Shown here in pieces: positions 8,749 to 17,497 of a DNA stretch of 64,000 nucleotides. The DNA lies in assembly GCA_031367715.1 (NCBI GenBank), contig JANLQJ010000077.1, positions 17,920 to 81,919 of the forward strand, written 5' to 3'. The stretch is from JANYHF01 sp031367715 (GTDB lineage: Bacteria; Pseudomonadota; Alphaproteobacteria; Rhizobiales; Hyphomicrobiaceae). Each line of letters begins with the position of its first letter. Position 1 is the stretch's first letter. A program made the translations under genes and the position numbers. A model generated the notes under the pieces. The model had not been told where the DNA came from. It did no database searches and saw nothing but the letters and a program-made list of their open reading frames with translations.

Positions 8749-9435
8749 ATGATGACGACAAGTACCCAGTTGCACAGTGTCAGTGGGCCCAGCAGCCAGC
8801 CAGAGACGCGTTTCGTGCGCGAAACTGGCTTGGCGGCGCAGATTGCTGCCATCGTTGAACCACGCATCGAGGCGCTCGGCTTCCGGCTTGTGCGCGTCAA
8901 CGTGACCGGCCGCAACGGCTCGACCGTGCAGATCATGGCCGAACGCACCGATGGCCGTATTACCGTTGGCCAGTGCGAGCTGATTTCACGCGACGTGGCG
9001 CCGGCCTTGGATGTCGCCGAACCGATGCCCGGCCAATATCATCTGGAAGTGTCCTCGCCAGGCATCGACCGGCCGCTGGTGCGGGCTTCTGATTTCACGA
9101 CCTGGACCGGCTACGAGGCGCGCATCGAATTGACCGAACCCGTTGATGGCCGGCGCCGCTTGCGCGGGCGTCTCGACGGCTTTATCGACGGCGAAGTGCG
9201 CATCGAGCTGATGGACCGTTCCAAGGATGACGGCGCACCGGTCCCCGATGGCCCGATCGTCATCGGCCTGCCGCCGGCGTTGATCGCGACCGCGCGCCTT
9301 GTGATGACGGATGAATTGATCCGCGAAGATCTCCGGCGCAGCAGCCGGGACGAAAAAGCAGAAGCCGACGCCGACCAAAATGACGACGGCACCGATGATG
9401 GAATGGAGACAGGTCATGGCCCAGACAGGGGTTAG
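8749..9435 (+). CDS. rimP: ribosome maturation factor RimP
   Basis: Cytoplasmic factor for 30S subunit assembly. The RimP N-domain is recognisable (EALGFRLVRVNVTGRNGSTVQIMAER region, then CELISRDVAPALDV and YHLEVSSPGIDRPL near residue 110), followed by the SH3-like C-domain and an acidic tail. It begins the rimP-nusA-ylxR-infB-rbfA operon, as in most bacteria. ATG at 8749 is followed directly by another ATG, and the ribosome site is weak, so the start could be either. Its 3' end overlaps nusA by 20 bases. Confidence 0.95.
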   Translation: MMTTSTQLHSVSGPSSQPETRFVRETGLAAQIAAIVEPRIEALGFRLVRVNVTGRNGSTVQIMAERTDGRITVGQCELISRDVAPALDVAEPMPGQYHLEVSSPGIDRPLVRASDFTTWTGYEARIELTEPVDGRRRLRGRLDGFIDGEVRIELMDRSKDDGAPVPDGPIVIGLPPALIATARLVMTDELIREDLRRSSRDEKAEADADQNDDGTDDGMETGHGPDRG

Positions 9436-11089
9436 CGCAAACCGGCTGGAATTACTTCAGATCGCCGATGCAGTCGCGCGCGAAAAATCGATCGACCGCC
9501 AGGTCGTCATCACGGCCATGGAAGACGCCATCCAGAAGGCTGCAAAATCGCGCTACGGCGCAGAGAACGATATCCGCGCCAGCATCGATGGCAAGTCCGG
9601 CGAGATCCGGCTGGTGCGCGCCTTGACGGTGGTCGAAACGATCGAGAACGATTCCACGCAGGTGGATCTCAAGGCAGCCCATCGCACCAAGAAGGATGCC
9701 AAGGTTGGCGATGTGCTGACCGAGGACCTGCCGCCGCTCGACTATGGCCGCGTCGCCGCCCAGAACGCCAAGCAGGTGATCGTCCAGAAGGTGCGCGACG
9801 CCGAGCGCGACCGGCAATTTGCCGAGTTCAAGGATCGCATCGGCCAGATCGTCAACGGCACCGTCAAGCGCGAGGAACACGGTCACGTCATCGTCGATCT
9901 CGGCCGAGCCGAGGGCATCGTGCGGCGCGACGAGAAACTGCCGCGTGAGAGTTTCAAATACGGCGATCGCATCCGTGCGTTCGTCGCCGACGTGCGACGC
10001 GAACAGCGCGGGCCGCAGATTTTCCTCTCGCGCACCCGGCCCGAATTCATGGCCAAGCTGTTCATGCAGGAAGTGCCGGAAATCTATGACGGCGTAGTCG
10101 TCATCAAGTCGGTTGCCCGTGATCCGGGCAGCCGCGCCAAGATTGCCGTGATCTCGAACGACAGCTCGATCGATCCGGTCGGCGCTTGCGTCGGTATGCG
10201 CGGCGCCCGCGTGCAGGCCGTGGTTGGCGAGCTGCAGGGCGAGAAGATCGACATCATCCAGTGGTCGGCCGATGCGGCGACCTTTATCGTCAATGCGCTG
10301 GCTCCGGCCGAGGTCGCCAAGGTGGTGCTCGACGAAGATGCCGAGCGTATCGAAGTGGTTGTCCCAGATGAACAACTCTCGCTCGCCATTGGCCGCCGTG
10401 GCCAGAATGTGCGGTTGGCCTCGCAGCTCACCGGTTGGGCCATCGACATCCTGACCGAGGCGCAGGAGCAGGAGCGGCGCAAGAAGGAATTCGAAGAGCG
10501 AACGGCGCTGTTCCAGGAAGCGCTCGACGTCGATGAGGTCATCGCACAGCTGCTGGTGACCGAGGGCTTCGCCAATATCGAGGAAATCGCCTTCGTCGAT
10601 AGCGGCGAGGTGTCCAACATCGAAGGTTTCGATGAGAACTTCGCCACCGAGATCCAGTCGCGCGCCAAGGAATATCTGGAGCGCAAAGAAGTCGAGCTGG
10701 ACGACAAGCGCAAGGCGCTCGGGGTCAAGGACGAGCTGGCCGAAGTGCCGGGCGTGACGACCGCCATGCTGGTCGCGTTCGGTGAAGGCGGTATCAAATC
10801 GGTCGAGGATCTGGCCGATTGCGCCACCGATGATCTGACCGGCTGGACCGAGAAAGTCGATGCTGAGACCAAGCGCCACGCTGGTGTGTTGGAATCGTTC
10901 GAGATGTCCAAGAGCGAGATCGAAGATCTCATCATGTCGGCACGCGTGGTTGCCGGTTGGGTGTCGCTCGAGGATGTGATCAAGACCAAGCCAGCGGATG
11001 CGGCTGACGAGACCGTCGCCGAGAAGCCGCAGAGCGAGGCCGAAGCGCTGTTCGCCGACCTCAAGAGCAGTCCGGGGCACAACAAGTGA
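9416..11089 (+). CDS. nusA: transcription termination/antitermination factor NusA
   Basis: RNA polymerase-associated elongation, pausing and termination factor. Domains in order: N-terminal polymerase-binding domain (residues 1-130), S1 domain (about 135-200), two KH domains (about 230-345, with GACVGMRGARVQAV and LAIGRRGQNVRLASQLTGW), then acidic repeats with helix-hairpin-helix features (DELAEVPGVTTAML). ATG at 9416 starts inside the rimP 3' end; the frame is open 36 bases further upstream but the family N-terminus begins here. 557 residues, normal for alphaproteobacteria. Confidence 0.97.
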   Translation: MAQTGVSANRLELLQIADAVAREKSIDRQVVITAMEDAIQKAAKSRYGAENDIRASIDGKSGEIRLVRALTVVETIENDSTQVDLKAAHRTKKDAKVGDVLTEDLPPLDYGRVAAQNAKQVIVQKVRDAERDRQFAEFKDRIGQIVNGTVKREEHGHVIVDLGRAEGIVRRDEKLPRESFKYGDRIRAFVADVRREQRGPQIFLSRTRPEFMAKLFMQEVPEIYDGVVVIKSVARDPGSRAKIAVISNDSSIDPVGACVGMRGARVQAVVGELQGEKIDIIQWSADAATFIVNALAPAEVAKVVLDEDAERIEVVVPDEQLSLAIGRRGQNVRLASQLTGWAIDILTEAQEQERRKKEFEERTALFQEALDVDEVIAQLLVTEGFANIEEIAFVDSGEVSNIEGFDENFATEIQSRAKEYLERKEVELDDKRKALGVKDELAEVPGVTTAMLVAFGEGGIKSVEDLADCATDDLTGWTEKVDAETKRHAGVLESFEMSKSEIEDLIMSARVVAGWVSLEDVIKTKPADAADETVAEKPQSEAEALFADLKSSPGHNK

Positions 11090-11131
11090 TTGCGTCAGGC
11101 CCGACCCGGCCTTTCGCCTATATGGATCGAG

Positions 11132-11782
11132 ATGACACGAGCGCTGAGTCAGGAACTGGGGCAAGCAGGCGAGCCGGGCGAGGATGCCCGGCATCGATTG
11201 TGCGCTGTCACGCGTGAACGGTTGCCGATCGAAGCGCTGATCCGCTTTGTCGTCGGGCCCGACGGCAGCGTGGTTCCTGACCTGCGCATGAAGCTTCCCG
11301 GACGGGGCGTCTGGGTTACCCTGGCGCACAGCCGTGTGACCGAAGCGGTGATCCGCAAGTCGCTGCAGCGTGGCCTCAAGCGCCCCGTGCTGGTGGACCA
11401 AGGGCTGCCGGCACTGATCGATGGTCTGTTGCAGAAATACGCTCTCGACGCGCTGTCATTCGCCAACAAGGCCGGCTGCCTCATTCTCGGCTTCGAACGC
11501 GTGCTGCTGTCGATCGGACAAAACAAGGCTTTGCGGATCGTGCATGCGAGCGATGCCGGCACCGACGGCGTGGCCAAGCTGGACGCAAAGCAACGGGCGG
11601 TGTTGGGCGCCGACACTGCAGCGACAAGCCCCGCCGGGTCTGCTATTGCCTGTTTCAGCAACGCACAATTGAGTTTGGCACTCGGCAAGCCAAATGTGGT
11701 ACATGGGGCGATCATCGAAGCGCCAGCAGCCAGAAATTTCATCGAGCAGACCGAGCGCCTGATGCGCTATCGGTCGCACTGA
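11132..11782 (+). CDS. YlxR-family RNA-binding protein with L7Ae-like domain
   Basis: DUF448/YlxR protein encoded between nusA and infB. The YlxR part has RLCAVTRERLPIEALIRFV near residue 25 and LPGRGVWV near residue 55. About 130 more residues form an L7Ae/L30e-like domain, a fusion usual in alphaproteobacteria. It probably binds RNA; the function is not settled. The ATG at 11132 gives 216 residues; a TTG at 11090, right after the nusA stop, would add 14 residues, and neither has a clear ribosome site. Confidence 0.87.
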   Translation: MTRALSQELGQAGEPGEDARHRLCAVTRERLPIEALIRFVVGPDGSVVPDLRMKLPGRGVWVTLAHSRVTEAVIRKSLQRGLKRPVLVDQGLPALIDGLLQKYALDALSFANKAGCLILGFERVLLSIGQNKALRIVHASDAGTDGVAKLDAKQRAVLGADTAATSPAGSAIACFSNAQLSLALGKPNVVHGAIIEAPAARNFIEQTERLMRYRSH

Positions 11783-11832
11783 CACCCATTCTTCACGCCT
11801 GCGGGCGACCCCTAAGGACGGCACAATACGGC

Positions 11833-14583
11833 ATGAGTGAAAGCAACGATCAGGGCGACAAGACCGCACGCGGACCGGCTCGCAGCGGCAAGACCAGTAC
11901 ACTGACCTTGAACCGCACGGTAGATGCGGGGCATGTGCGCCAGAGCTTCAGCCATGGCCGCTCCAAGCCGGTGGTGGTGGAAAAGCGCAAGCGGCGCACC
12001 ATTGCCTCGCCGACCGGCGCACCCGAAGAGCTGGCGGGCGAGACGTCAGCCGCTCCGCAAACCGCCTCGGTCGCGTCGGCAGCGCCAGCTGCTCCTGCGC
12101 CGGCAAGCCCGCGCGCGCCTCAGGTCACGCAACAGCCTGCCCGCCGCCCACAACAATCGGGCGGTGCGGCGCGCACGCTGTCGGACGATGAGCGCGATGC
12201 CCGCTTGAAGGCGTTGTCGGTCGCCCGCGCCCGCGAAGCCGGCGATCGCGTCAAGGCCGAAGACGATGCCAAGCGCCGCGCCTTGCTCGATCAGCAGCTC
12301 AAGCGCGATCAGGAGGAGCAGACCCGGGCCAAGGTTGAAGAAGATCGCCTGCGGGTGCAGCGCGAGCAGGAACAACTGCGTCAGCAGACCGAAGACCCCG
12401 CTGCCAAAACCGACCGCGCGGCTGGCTCCCAGCCGCTGCGGCGTGATGATGGCGCGCGGACATCGACCCGCCCGCAGGCCCGTACCGACGCCAGCAAGAC
12501 CCCGGCCGTCGCACGCGTTGACGTGCCGCTACCGACCGACGAGCTTCGCCGCACCTCGGCTCCCGGCGTCAAGCGCCCCGAGCGCAACGAGGCTGAAGAA
12601 GACGATACCATCCGCAAGACCGGTCCCGGTGGCGTCAAAAAGGCCCCGCCGCAGCGCGTCCCGGCCAAGAAAGTTGCCGATGACAAGCGCGCCCGTGGCC
12701 GCCTGACGATCGTCAACGCACTCGATGATCAGCAGCGCGAGCGTTCGCTATCGGCACTCAAGCGCCGCCGCGAGCGCGAAAAAGCCAAACAACTCGGCCA
12801 GCTCGCGCCGCCTGAAAAGATCCTGCGCGAAGTGATCATTCCCGAAGCGATCACCATACAGGAACTCTCCAACCGCATGGCCGTGCGCGGTGTCGACATC
12901 ATCAAGCTGCTCATGAAAGAGGGCGAGATGCGCAAGATCACGGACGTGATTGACGCCGACACCGCCGAGATCGTGGTGCGCGAATTCGGGCACTCGCCAA
13001 AGCGCGTCTCGGAAGCCGACGTCGAGGAAGGCTTCATCCGTACCGCAGAAGATTCGACCGAGCAGATGCTGCGGGCGCCGATCGTCACCATCATGGGCCA
13101 TGTCGACCACGGCAAGACCTCGCTGCTCGATGCCATTCGCCAGACCGACGTCGTGGCCGGCGAGGCCGGCGGCATCACCCAGCATATCGGCGCCTATCAG
13201 GTAGTGACCAAGGACGGGCACAAGATCACCTTCATCGACACGCCGGGCCACGAGGCGTTCACCGCCATGCGTGCCCGCGGCGCCAAGGTGACCGATATCG
13301 TCGTTCTGGTGGTGGCGGCCGATGACGGAGTCATGCCGCAGACGGTCGAAGCCATCAAACACGCCAAGGCCGCCGGTGTGCCGATCATCGTTGCCATCAA
13401 CAAGATCGATAAGCACCAGGCCGAGCCGGACCGCGTGCGCACAGAGCTTTTGCAGCACGAGGTGATTGTCGAGAAGATGTCGGGCGAAACGCTGGACGTT
13501 GAGGTCTCGGCGCTCAATCGGACGGGTCTCGACAAGTTGCTCGAAGCCATCGTCCTGCAATCGGAAGTGCTGGAGCTACGGGCCAATCCGGCGCGCTCGG
13601 CCGAAGGCATCGTCATCGAGGCCAAGTTGGAAGCGGGCCGCGGACCGGTCGGCACCGTGCTGATCCAGCGCGGTACACTGCATGTCGGTGATATCATGGT
13701 CGCCGGCTCGGCATTCGGCCGCGTCCGCGCGCTGATCAACGATCGCGGCGAGCATGTGCAGAGTGCCGGACCGTCAGTCCCGGTCGAGGTGCTGGGCTTC
13801 AATTCGGCGCCCGAGGCTGGCGATCAGCTGGCCGTGGTCGAGAGCGATGCCCGTGCCCGCGAGCTGACCGAATATCGCACGCGCAAGCGTCGCGAGCGGC
13901 TGGCCAGCGGTGGCAGCACGGGCGGGCGCACGCTTGAACAGATGATGAGTTCGCTGAAGGGCGAGGGCCGCAAAGAGTTCACGCTGCTCATCAAGGGCGA
14001 CGTGCAAGGCTCGGTGGAAGCCATCAATGCCGCGCTCGAAAAGCTCGGCACCGAAGAGGTCGCCGCCCGCATCGTGCATTGGGGCGTCGGCGGCATCACC
14101 GAGAGCGACATTTCTCTCGCCAATGCCTCCAATGCAATCATCATCGGCTTTAACGTTCGCGCCAATACGCAAGCTCGGGCGCACGCCGCCCGCGACGGCA
14201 TCGAGATCCGCTATTATTCGATCATCTATGATCTGGTCGACGACGTGAAGAAGGCGATGTCTGGCCTGCTGGCTCCGACGCTAAAGGAAGTATTCCTTGG
14301 CAATGCGCTGATCCTGGACGTGTTCAACATCTCCAAAGTCGGCAAGGTCGCGGGCTGCCGGATCACCGAAGGCAAAGTCGAGCGGGGCGCCAAGGTGCGG
14401 CTCATCCGCGACAACGTGGTGGTTCACGAGGGTTCGCTTTCGACGCTCAAGCGCTTCAAGGACGAGGTCAAGGAAGTGCCCGGCGGCCAGGAATGCGGCA
14501 TGGCCTTCGCCAATTACGAAGACATGCGCAAAGGCGACATCATCGAGTGCTTCAACATCGAGACGATTATCCGGTCGTTGTAA
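11833..14583 (+). CDS. infB: translation initiation factor IF-2
   Basis: GTPase that brings initiator tRNA to the 30S subunit. The long N-terminal region (about 300 residues) is low-complexity, charged and Ala/Pro-rich, with many coiled-coil-like EQ/ER runs. The GTPase core has GHVDHGKTSLLD near residue 422, DTPGHEAFTAMRARG near 470 and NKID near 524. Domains II-IV follow (GDVQGSVEAI near 722). 916 residues is normal for the order. A gene of unrelated function follows directly before rbfA, which is unusual. Confidence 0.98.
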   Translation: MSESNDQGDKTARGPARSGKTSTLTLNRTVDAGHVRQSFSHGRSKPVVVEKRKRRTIASPTGAPEELAGETSAAPQTASVASAAPAAPAPASPRAPQVTQQPARRPQQSGGAARTLSDDERDARLKALSVARAREAGDRVKAEDDAKRRALLDQQLKRDQEEQTRAKVEEDRLRVQREQEQLRQQTEDPAAKTDRAAGSQPLRRDDGARTSTRPQARTDASKTPAVARVDVPLPTDELRRTSAPGVKRPERNEAEEDDTIRKTGPGGVKKAPPQRVPAKKVADDKRARGRLTIVNALDDQQRERSLSALKRRREREKAKQLGQLAPPEKILREVIIPEAITIQELSNRMAVRGVDIIKLLMKEGEMRKITDVIDADTAEIVVREFGHSPKRVSEADVEEGFIRTAEDSTEQMLRAPIVTIMGHVDHGKTSLLDAIRQTDVVAGEAGGITQHIGAYQVVTKDGHKITFIDTPGHEAFTAMRARGAKVTDIVVLVVAADDGVMPQTVEAIKHAKAAGVPIIVAINKIDKHQAEPDRVRTELLQHEVIVEKMSGETLDVEVSALNRTGLDKLLEAIVLQSEVLELRANPARSAEGIVIEAKLEAGRGPVGTVLIQRGTLHVGDIMVAGSAFGRVRALINDRGEHVQSAGPSVPVEVLGFNSAPEAGDQLAVVESDARARELTEYRTRKRRERLASGGSTGGRTLEQMMSSLKGEGRKEFTLLIKGDVQGSVEAINAALEKLGTEEVAARIVHWGVGGITESDISLANASNAIIIGFNVRANTQARAHAARDGIEIRYYSIIYDLVDDVKKAMSGLLAPTLKEVFLGNALILDVFNISKVGKVAGCRITEGKVERGAKVRLIRDNVVVHEGSLSTLKRFKDEVKEVPGGQECGMAFANYEDMRKGDIIECFNIETIIRSL

Positions 14584-14591
14584 ATTGAACG

Positions 14592-15200
14592 GTGGCCCAA
14601 ATGGCCCAAGATATGCCAGTCGGCCGGTGGATCCTTGACCTGGAAACTTTCCAGGGCTTTCGCGATGACCGGCCGAAGGAAGAAAAGTGGGAGCTGATTG
14701 GAGGCCGTCCCGTCATGTTGCCGCCTCCGACGCTGGACCATCAGCGCATTTCCTCGGAGTGCCAGGCCCTGATCAACTCCCGATTGGCCAAGTCGAAACC
14801 CGATTGGTCAGCGGACATGGAGATCGGCCTTCTCGTCCCAGAAGACGATACGTTCAATCCTGAACCGGATGTTACGGTGATCGATGCCGACACCGAACCA
14901 GGCCAGATCTACGCCACCAAGTTTTATTTCGTGGTCGAGGTCCGCTCGCCAAACGACAGGGACTGGGTTCTGGAAGCCAAACTGCGATATTATAATCAGC
15001 ACGCGAACTGCATTGGCGTGATGTTCGTCAATCAGGACCAGATCGCGGCTGAACTTTATCTGCGAGCAAACAATTGGCAGAAGGCCGATCTTTCACAGCC
15101 GGATGATCGCATCGATATTCCGGAGATTGGTGATATCGGACCGCTCGCAGAACTGTATCGCCGAACACGACTCTATCCCAAGAAATCGGCCTCGAAGTAA
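14592..15200 (+). CDS. Uma2-family (DUF820) putative endonuclease
   Basis: PD-(D/E)XK-fold protein of the Uma2 family, abundant in cyanobacteria and scattered elsewhere; function unknown. Core residues fit the fold: Asp in PEPDVTVID-type context (about residue 94), Glu in FVVEVRSPNDRD (about 116) and Lys in LEAKLRYYNQH (about 128). It sits nine bases after infB and three bases before rbfA on the same strand, so it should be co-transcribed with both. The GTG at 14592 and an ATG at 14601 are both possible starts; neither has a good ribosome site. Probably a relatively recent insertion into a conserved gene pair. Confidence 0.82.
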   Translation: MAQMAQDMPVGRWILDLETFQGFRDDRPKEEKWELIGGRPVMLPPPTLDHQRISSECQALINSRLAKSKPDWSADMEIGLLVPEDDTFNPEPDVTVIDADTEPGQIYATKFYFVVEVRSPNDRDWVLEAKLRYYNQHANCIGVMFVNQDQIAAELYLRANNWQKADLSQPDDRIDIPEIGDIGPLAELYRRTRLYPKKSASK

Positions 15201-15203
15201 GAC

Positions 15204-15635
15204 ATGTCACCGCGCTCTCACACAAAGAACGACGCCGTCAAAGGCGCGCCCCAAACCCCGTCCCAGCGCGCCTTGCGCGTCGGCGAACTGGTGCGCCACC
15301 GCCTTGCCCAGCTGATGGTGCGCGGAGAAATTCACGACGAGATCCTCGCCGGCCTCGTCATCTCGATCTCGGAAGTACGCATGTCGCCGGACCTGAAACT
15401 GGCCACGGCCTACATCATCCCGCTCGGCGGCAAGGATACCGACGCGGCCATCGCAGCCTTCAACCGGCACAAGAAATACATCCGCGGCGATGTCGCCAAG
15501 CATCTGAACCTGAAATCGGCGCCGGAAATCCGCTTCATGGCCGACGACAGTTTTGCCGAAGCCGAGCGCATCGAGCGGTTGTTGCTTTCGCCCGCGGTTA
15601 GGCGGGATCTCGAGAAGAAGGACGAAGAGGCGTAG
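15204..15635 (+). CDS. rbfA: ribosome-binding factor A
   Basis: Cold-response and 16S-maturation factor that binds the 30S subunit near the 5' helix. The 143 residues contain the family pattern: RVGELVRHRLAQLMVRGE near residue 28, then VISISEVRMSPDLKLATAYI and the C-terminal PEIRFMADDSFAEAERIERLL. Normally it follows infB directly; here the Uma2 gene is between, with only three bases to the rbfA ATG, so rbfA translation may depend on coupling. The plus-strand run ends here at palindromic repeats. Confidence 0.95.
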   Translation: MSPRSHTKNDAVKGAPQTPSQRALRVGELVRHRLAQLMVRGEIHDEILAGLVISISEVRMSPDLKLATAYIIPLGGKDTDAAIAAFNRHKKYIRGDVAKHLNLKSAPEIRFMADDSFAEAERIERLLLSPAVRRDLEKKDEEA

Positions 15636-15704
15636 GGGCGAGACTTGTCTCGCCCTCCATCAGCGGTTCTGGACGTACGAGGGCGAGACTTGTCTCGCCC
15701 CTAC
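15632..15704. repeat. GTAGGGGCG-type palindromic repeat, paired copies
   Basis: Two 26-base arms (15632-15657 and 15679-15704) are inverted copies differing only near the centre, and each arm is itself nearly palindromic (GGGCGAGAC and GTCTCGCCC). The element begins inside the rbfA stop region and lies between convergent rbfA and yceI, where it could also act as a bidirectional terminator-like structure. Related elements are at 22821-22887, 37564-37595 and the window end. Confidence 0.85.
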
Positions 15705-15725
15705 GCAACTCGCGTGTCGGCCACC

Positions 15726-16310
15726 TCACGACGCCGGACGGACCCCATCAACCTCAATCGTCAGCTCGGCCTCGGGGCCGAAGCCATACTCGCCGAACTT
15801 CTTCATGCCGAAGTCGGTCGGCTTGATGGCGCCTTTGGCCGAGAAGCCGGCCTGCAGGGTCTTGGCGTCCCAGGGCTGCGGAGCCTCGGGAACGAAGGTG
15901 ACGTCGAGCGTCACGGGCTTGGTGACGCCGAGCAGGGTGAAGTCACCCGTGACCTTGGCGGTCGCTTCGCCGGACTTTTCAACTTTGGTGCTGACGAACG
16001 TCATCTTGGGAAACTCGGCGACGTTGAAGAAGTCCGGGCTGGACAAGTCCTTGTCGCGTTGGCCAAAGCCGGTGTGCAGGCTGGCGGTATCGATCTCGAT
16101 TTTGACTGAACTCTTGGAGGGGTCGGTCTTGTCGAGCACGATCTCGCCGGTGATCTTTTCGAAATTGCCCATTTCATGGCCGCCAGGGTGATGCGCAACC
16201 CGGTAGGTCGCCCAGACGTGGGTCGGATCGAGGGTGTACTTGTCGGCGGCCAGCGCCGGAGATGCAATCAGGACGCCGGCGGCGAGTGCGAGCAACGAAC
16301 GCGTCATCAT
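15726..16310 (-). CDS. YceI-family periplasmic protein
   Basis: Lipid-binding lipocalin-like protein of the YceI family, 194 residues with a clear Sec signal peptide (MTRSLLALAAGVLIASPALA, cleavage after ALA). The mature part starts with YTLDPTHVWATYRVAH and has the family elements GNFEKITGEI, IDTASLHTG, FFNVAEFPKMTFVS and FTLLGVTKPVTLDVTF. ATG at 16310 is chosen: an AGGGAG ribosome site is about ten bases upstream. It is on the opposite strand to the surrounding translation genes and convergent with rbfA. Confidence 0.93.
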   Translation of the reverse strand: MMTRSLLALAAGVLIASPALAADKYTLDPTHVWATYRVAHHPGGHEMGNFEKITGEIVLDKTDPSKSSVKIEIDTASLHTGFGQRDKDLSSPDFFNVAEFPKMTFVSTKVEKSGEATAKVTGDFTLLGVTKPVTLDVTFVPEAPQPWDAKTLQAGFSAKGAIKPTDFGMKKFGEYGFGPEAELTIEVDGVRPAS

Positions 16311-16360
16311 GGTCAAGATACTCCCTTTTTCTTCACATTGGACATCACATCCCGCCGCCG

Positions 16361-17257
16361 TCAGGCGAAGGGACTTGTGCCGGTGAGAACGGCAATCAAG
16401 CTCGCGGTAATCGCCGGGATGGCGATGATCGCCCCGGCGAGAATGGGTCTGAGAAATTTGGCGCCGGGCAGTAGGGCGGCGATCCGTGATCGGAGCAAAA
16501 CCGCCAGTAGTGGGCCAGTTGAGAGTACGATCAGTGCCAGTAGACTGGGCGAGGGTCCGAGCAAGGCGGTCAATACGACCACGCACAGCAGCGCATTGCC
16601 CACGGCTTGAATGGCTCCGGGCGGCAGCAACGCCAAACCTTGGCCGCGCACCAAGAGCGCCATATAGCTGACCGCCAGCGCTCCGCCGAGCATCGCGGAC
16701 AGCGCGCCGAGGATCTGCCCCATGCCGAGAAACAGGCCGCTGGCTGCAACAATGCTGCCGGCGATCGCCGTCGTGAGAAGAATGCCGGGAGCCAGAAACG
16801 GCTGTTCGGACTGCGATTCGTCACTATCAGCGTTGTCGCTTGACAGCCAGCCGACAATGCCCGCAGCCAGCAGCACGGCCAGCAAAGCGGCCAGAACAAC
16901 AATGCCAGTGTTGCCGGAATTCGTGATCTTCGACCAGCCGAGCCAAACCACCGCAACGGCGGCCAGAACGGCACTCGCCAGCGCAGCCCTGTTGCGCGCT
17001 CCCGGCATAAGCGACGATGCAATCCCGGCCAGCGCGCCAAAGCCAATCAGGTAGCCCAGCTTCTGCTTGGCGGCGATCGGCGGCAACGGCGGCACGCCTT
17101 CGAGCAGCCAATAGACGAACAGGACGCCCGCGCCCCATGCCAGCACCACGACCAGCCGGTTTGATCCGCTCGCCCAGGCCAGGATGCCCAAGATCAATCC
17201 CGCCAGAAGTGGCGGCAGAACGGTCAGCACGACAGGATTGGCTAAGAGTGCCGGCAT
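16361..17257 (-). CDS. unknown polytopic membrane protein
   Basis: I do not recognise the family. The 298 residues are Ala/Leu/Gly-rich with about nine hydrophobic segments in two groups, separated near residue 150 by a short acidic, Ser-rich loop (DNADSDESQSEQ). No charged catalytic motif or binding motif stands out. ATG at 17257 is preferred because a GGGA ribosome site precedes it; the frame is open to 17332. The gene is 50 bases upstream of yceI on the same strand, so the two may be co-transcribed. A transporter or an integral-membrane regulator are equally possible. Confidence 0.75.
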   Translation of the reverse strand: MPALLANPVVLTVLPPLLAGLILGILAWASGSNRLVVVLAWGAGVLFVYWLLEGVPPLPPIAAKQKLGYLIGFGALAGIASSLMPGARNRAALASAVLAAVAVVWLGWSKITNSGNTGIVVLAALLAVLLAAGIVGWLSSDNADSDESQSEQPFLAPGILLTTAIAGSIVAASGLFLGMGQILGALSAMLGGALAVSYMALLVRGQGLALLPPGAIQAVGNALLCVVVLTALLGPSPSLLALIVLSTGPLLAVLLRSRIAALLPGAKFLRPILAGAIIAIPAITASLIAVLTGTSPFA

Positions 17258-17497
17258 GGATGGATTGGTCCCGGATGCATTTGCGCTCGTCGGCCCATAT
17301 CGTCGGATACCGCACAACACATGCATTTGCATCTAACAATTTCGTTATCGACACAGTGGTGCCTTGTGCTCCAGCAAAGCAATCCGGCCAAAGGTCTGGT
17401 TCGGGCTTGCGCTGGAGTTAAGGTTAGGGCATGGCATTTGTCTGACTGCGGAGTCGCCCGAACATGGCGTCCCGCCGAGCCCCCCGAGACCCCACTT

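Noticed and set aside
9452..11401. Long minus-strand open frame (649 codons) opposite nusA
   Set aside because: It lies exactly over the conserved nusA gene and has a His/Asp/Gly-rich translation typical of the antisense frame of GC-rich genes. No ribosome site or family pattern.
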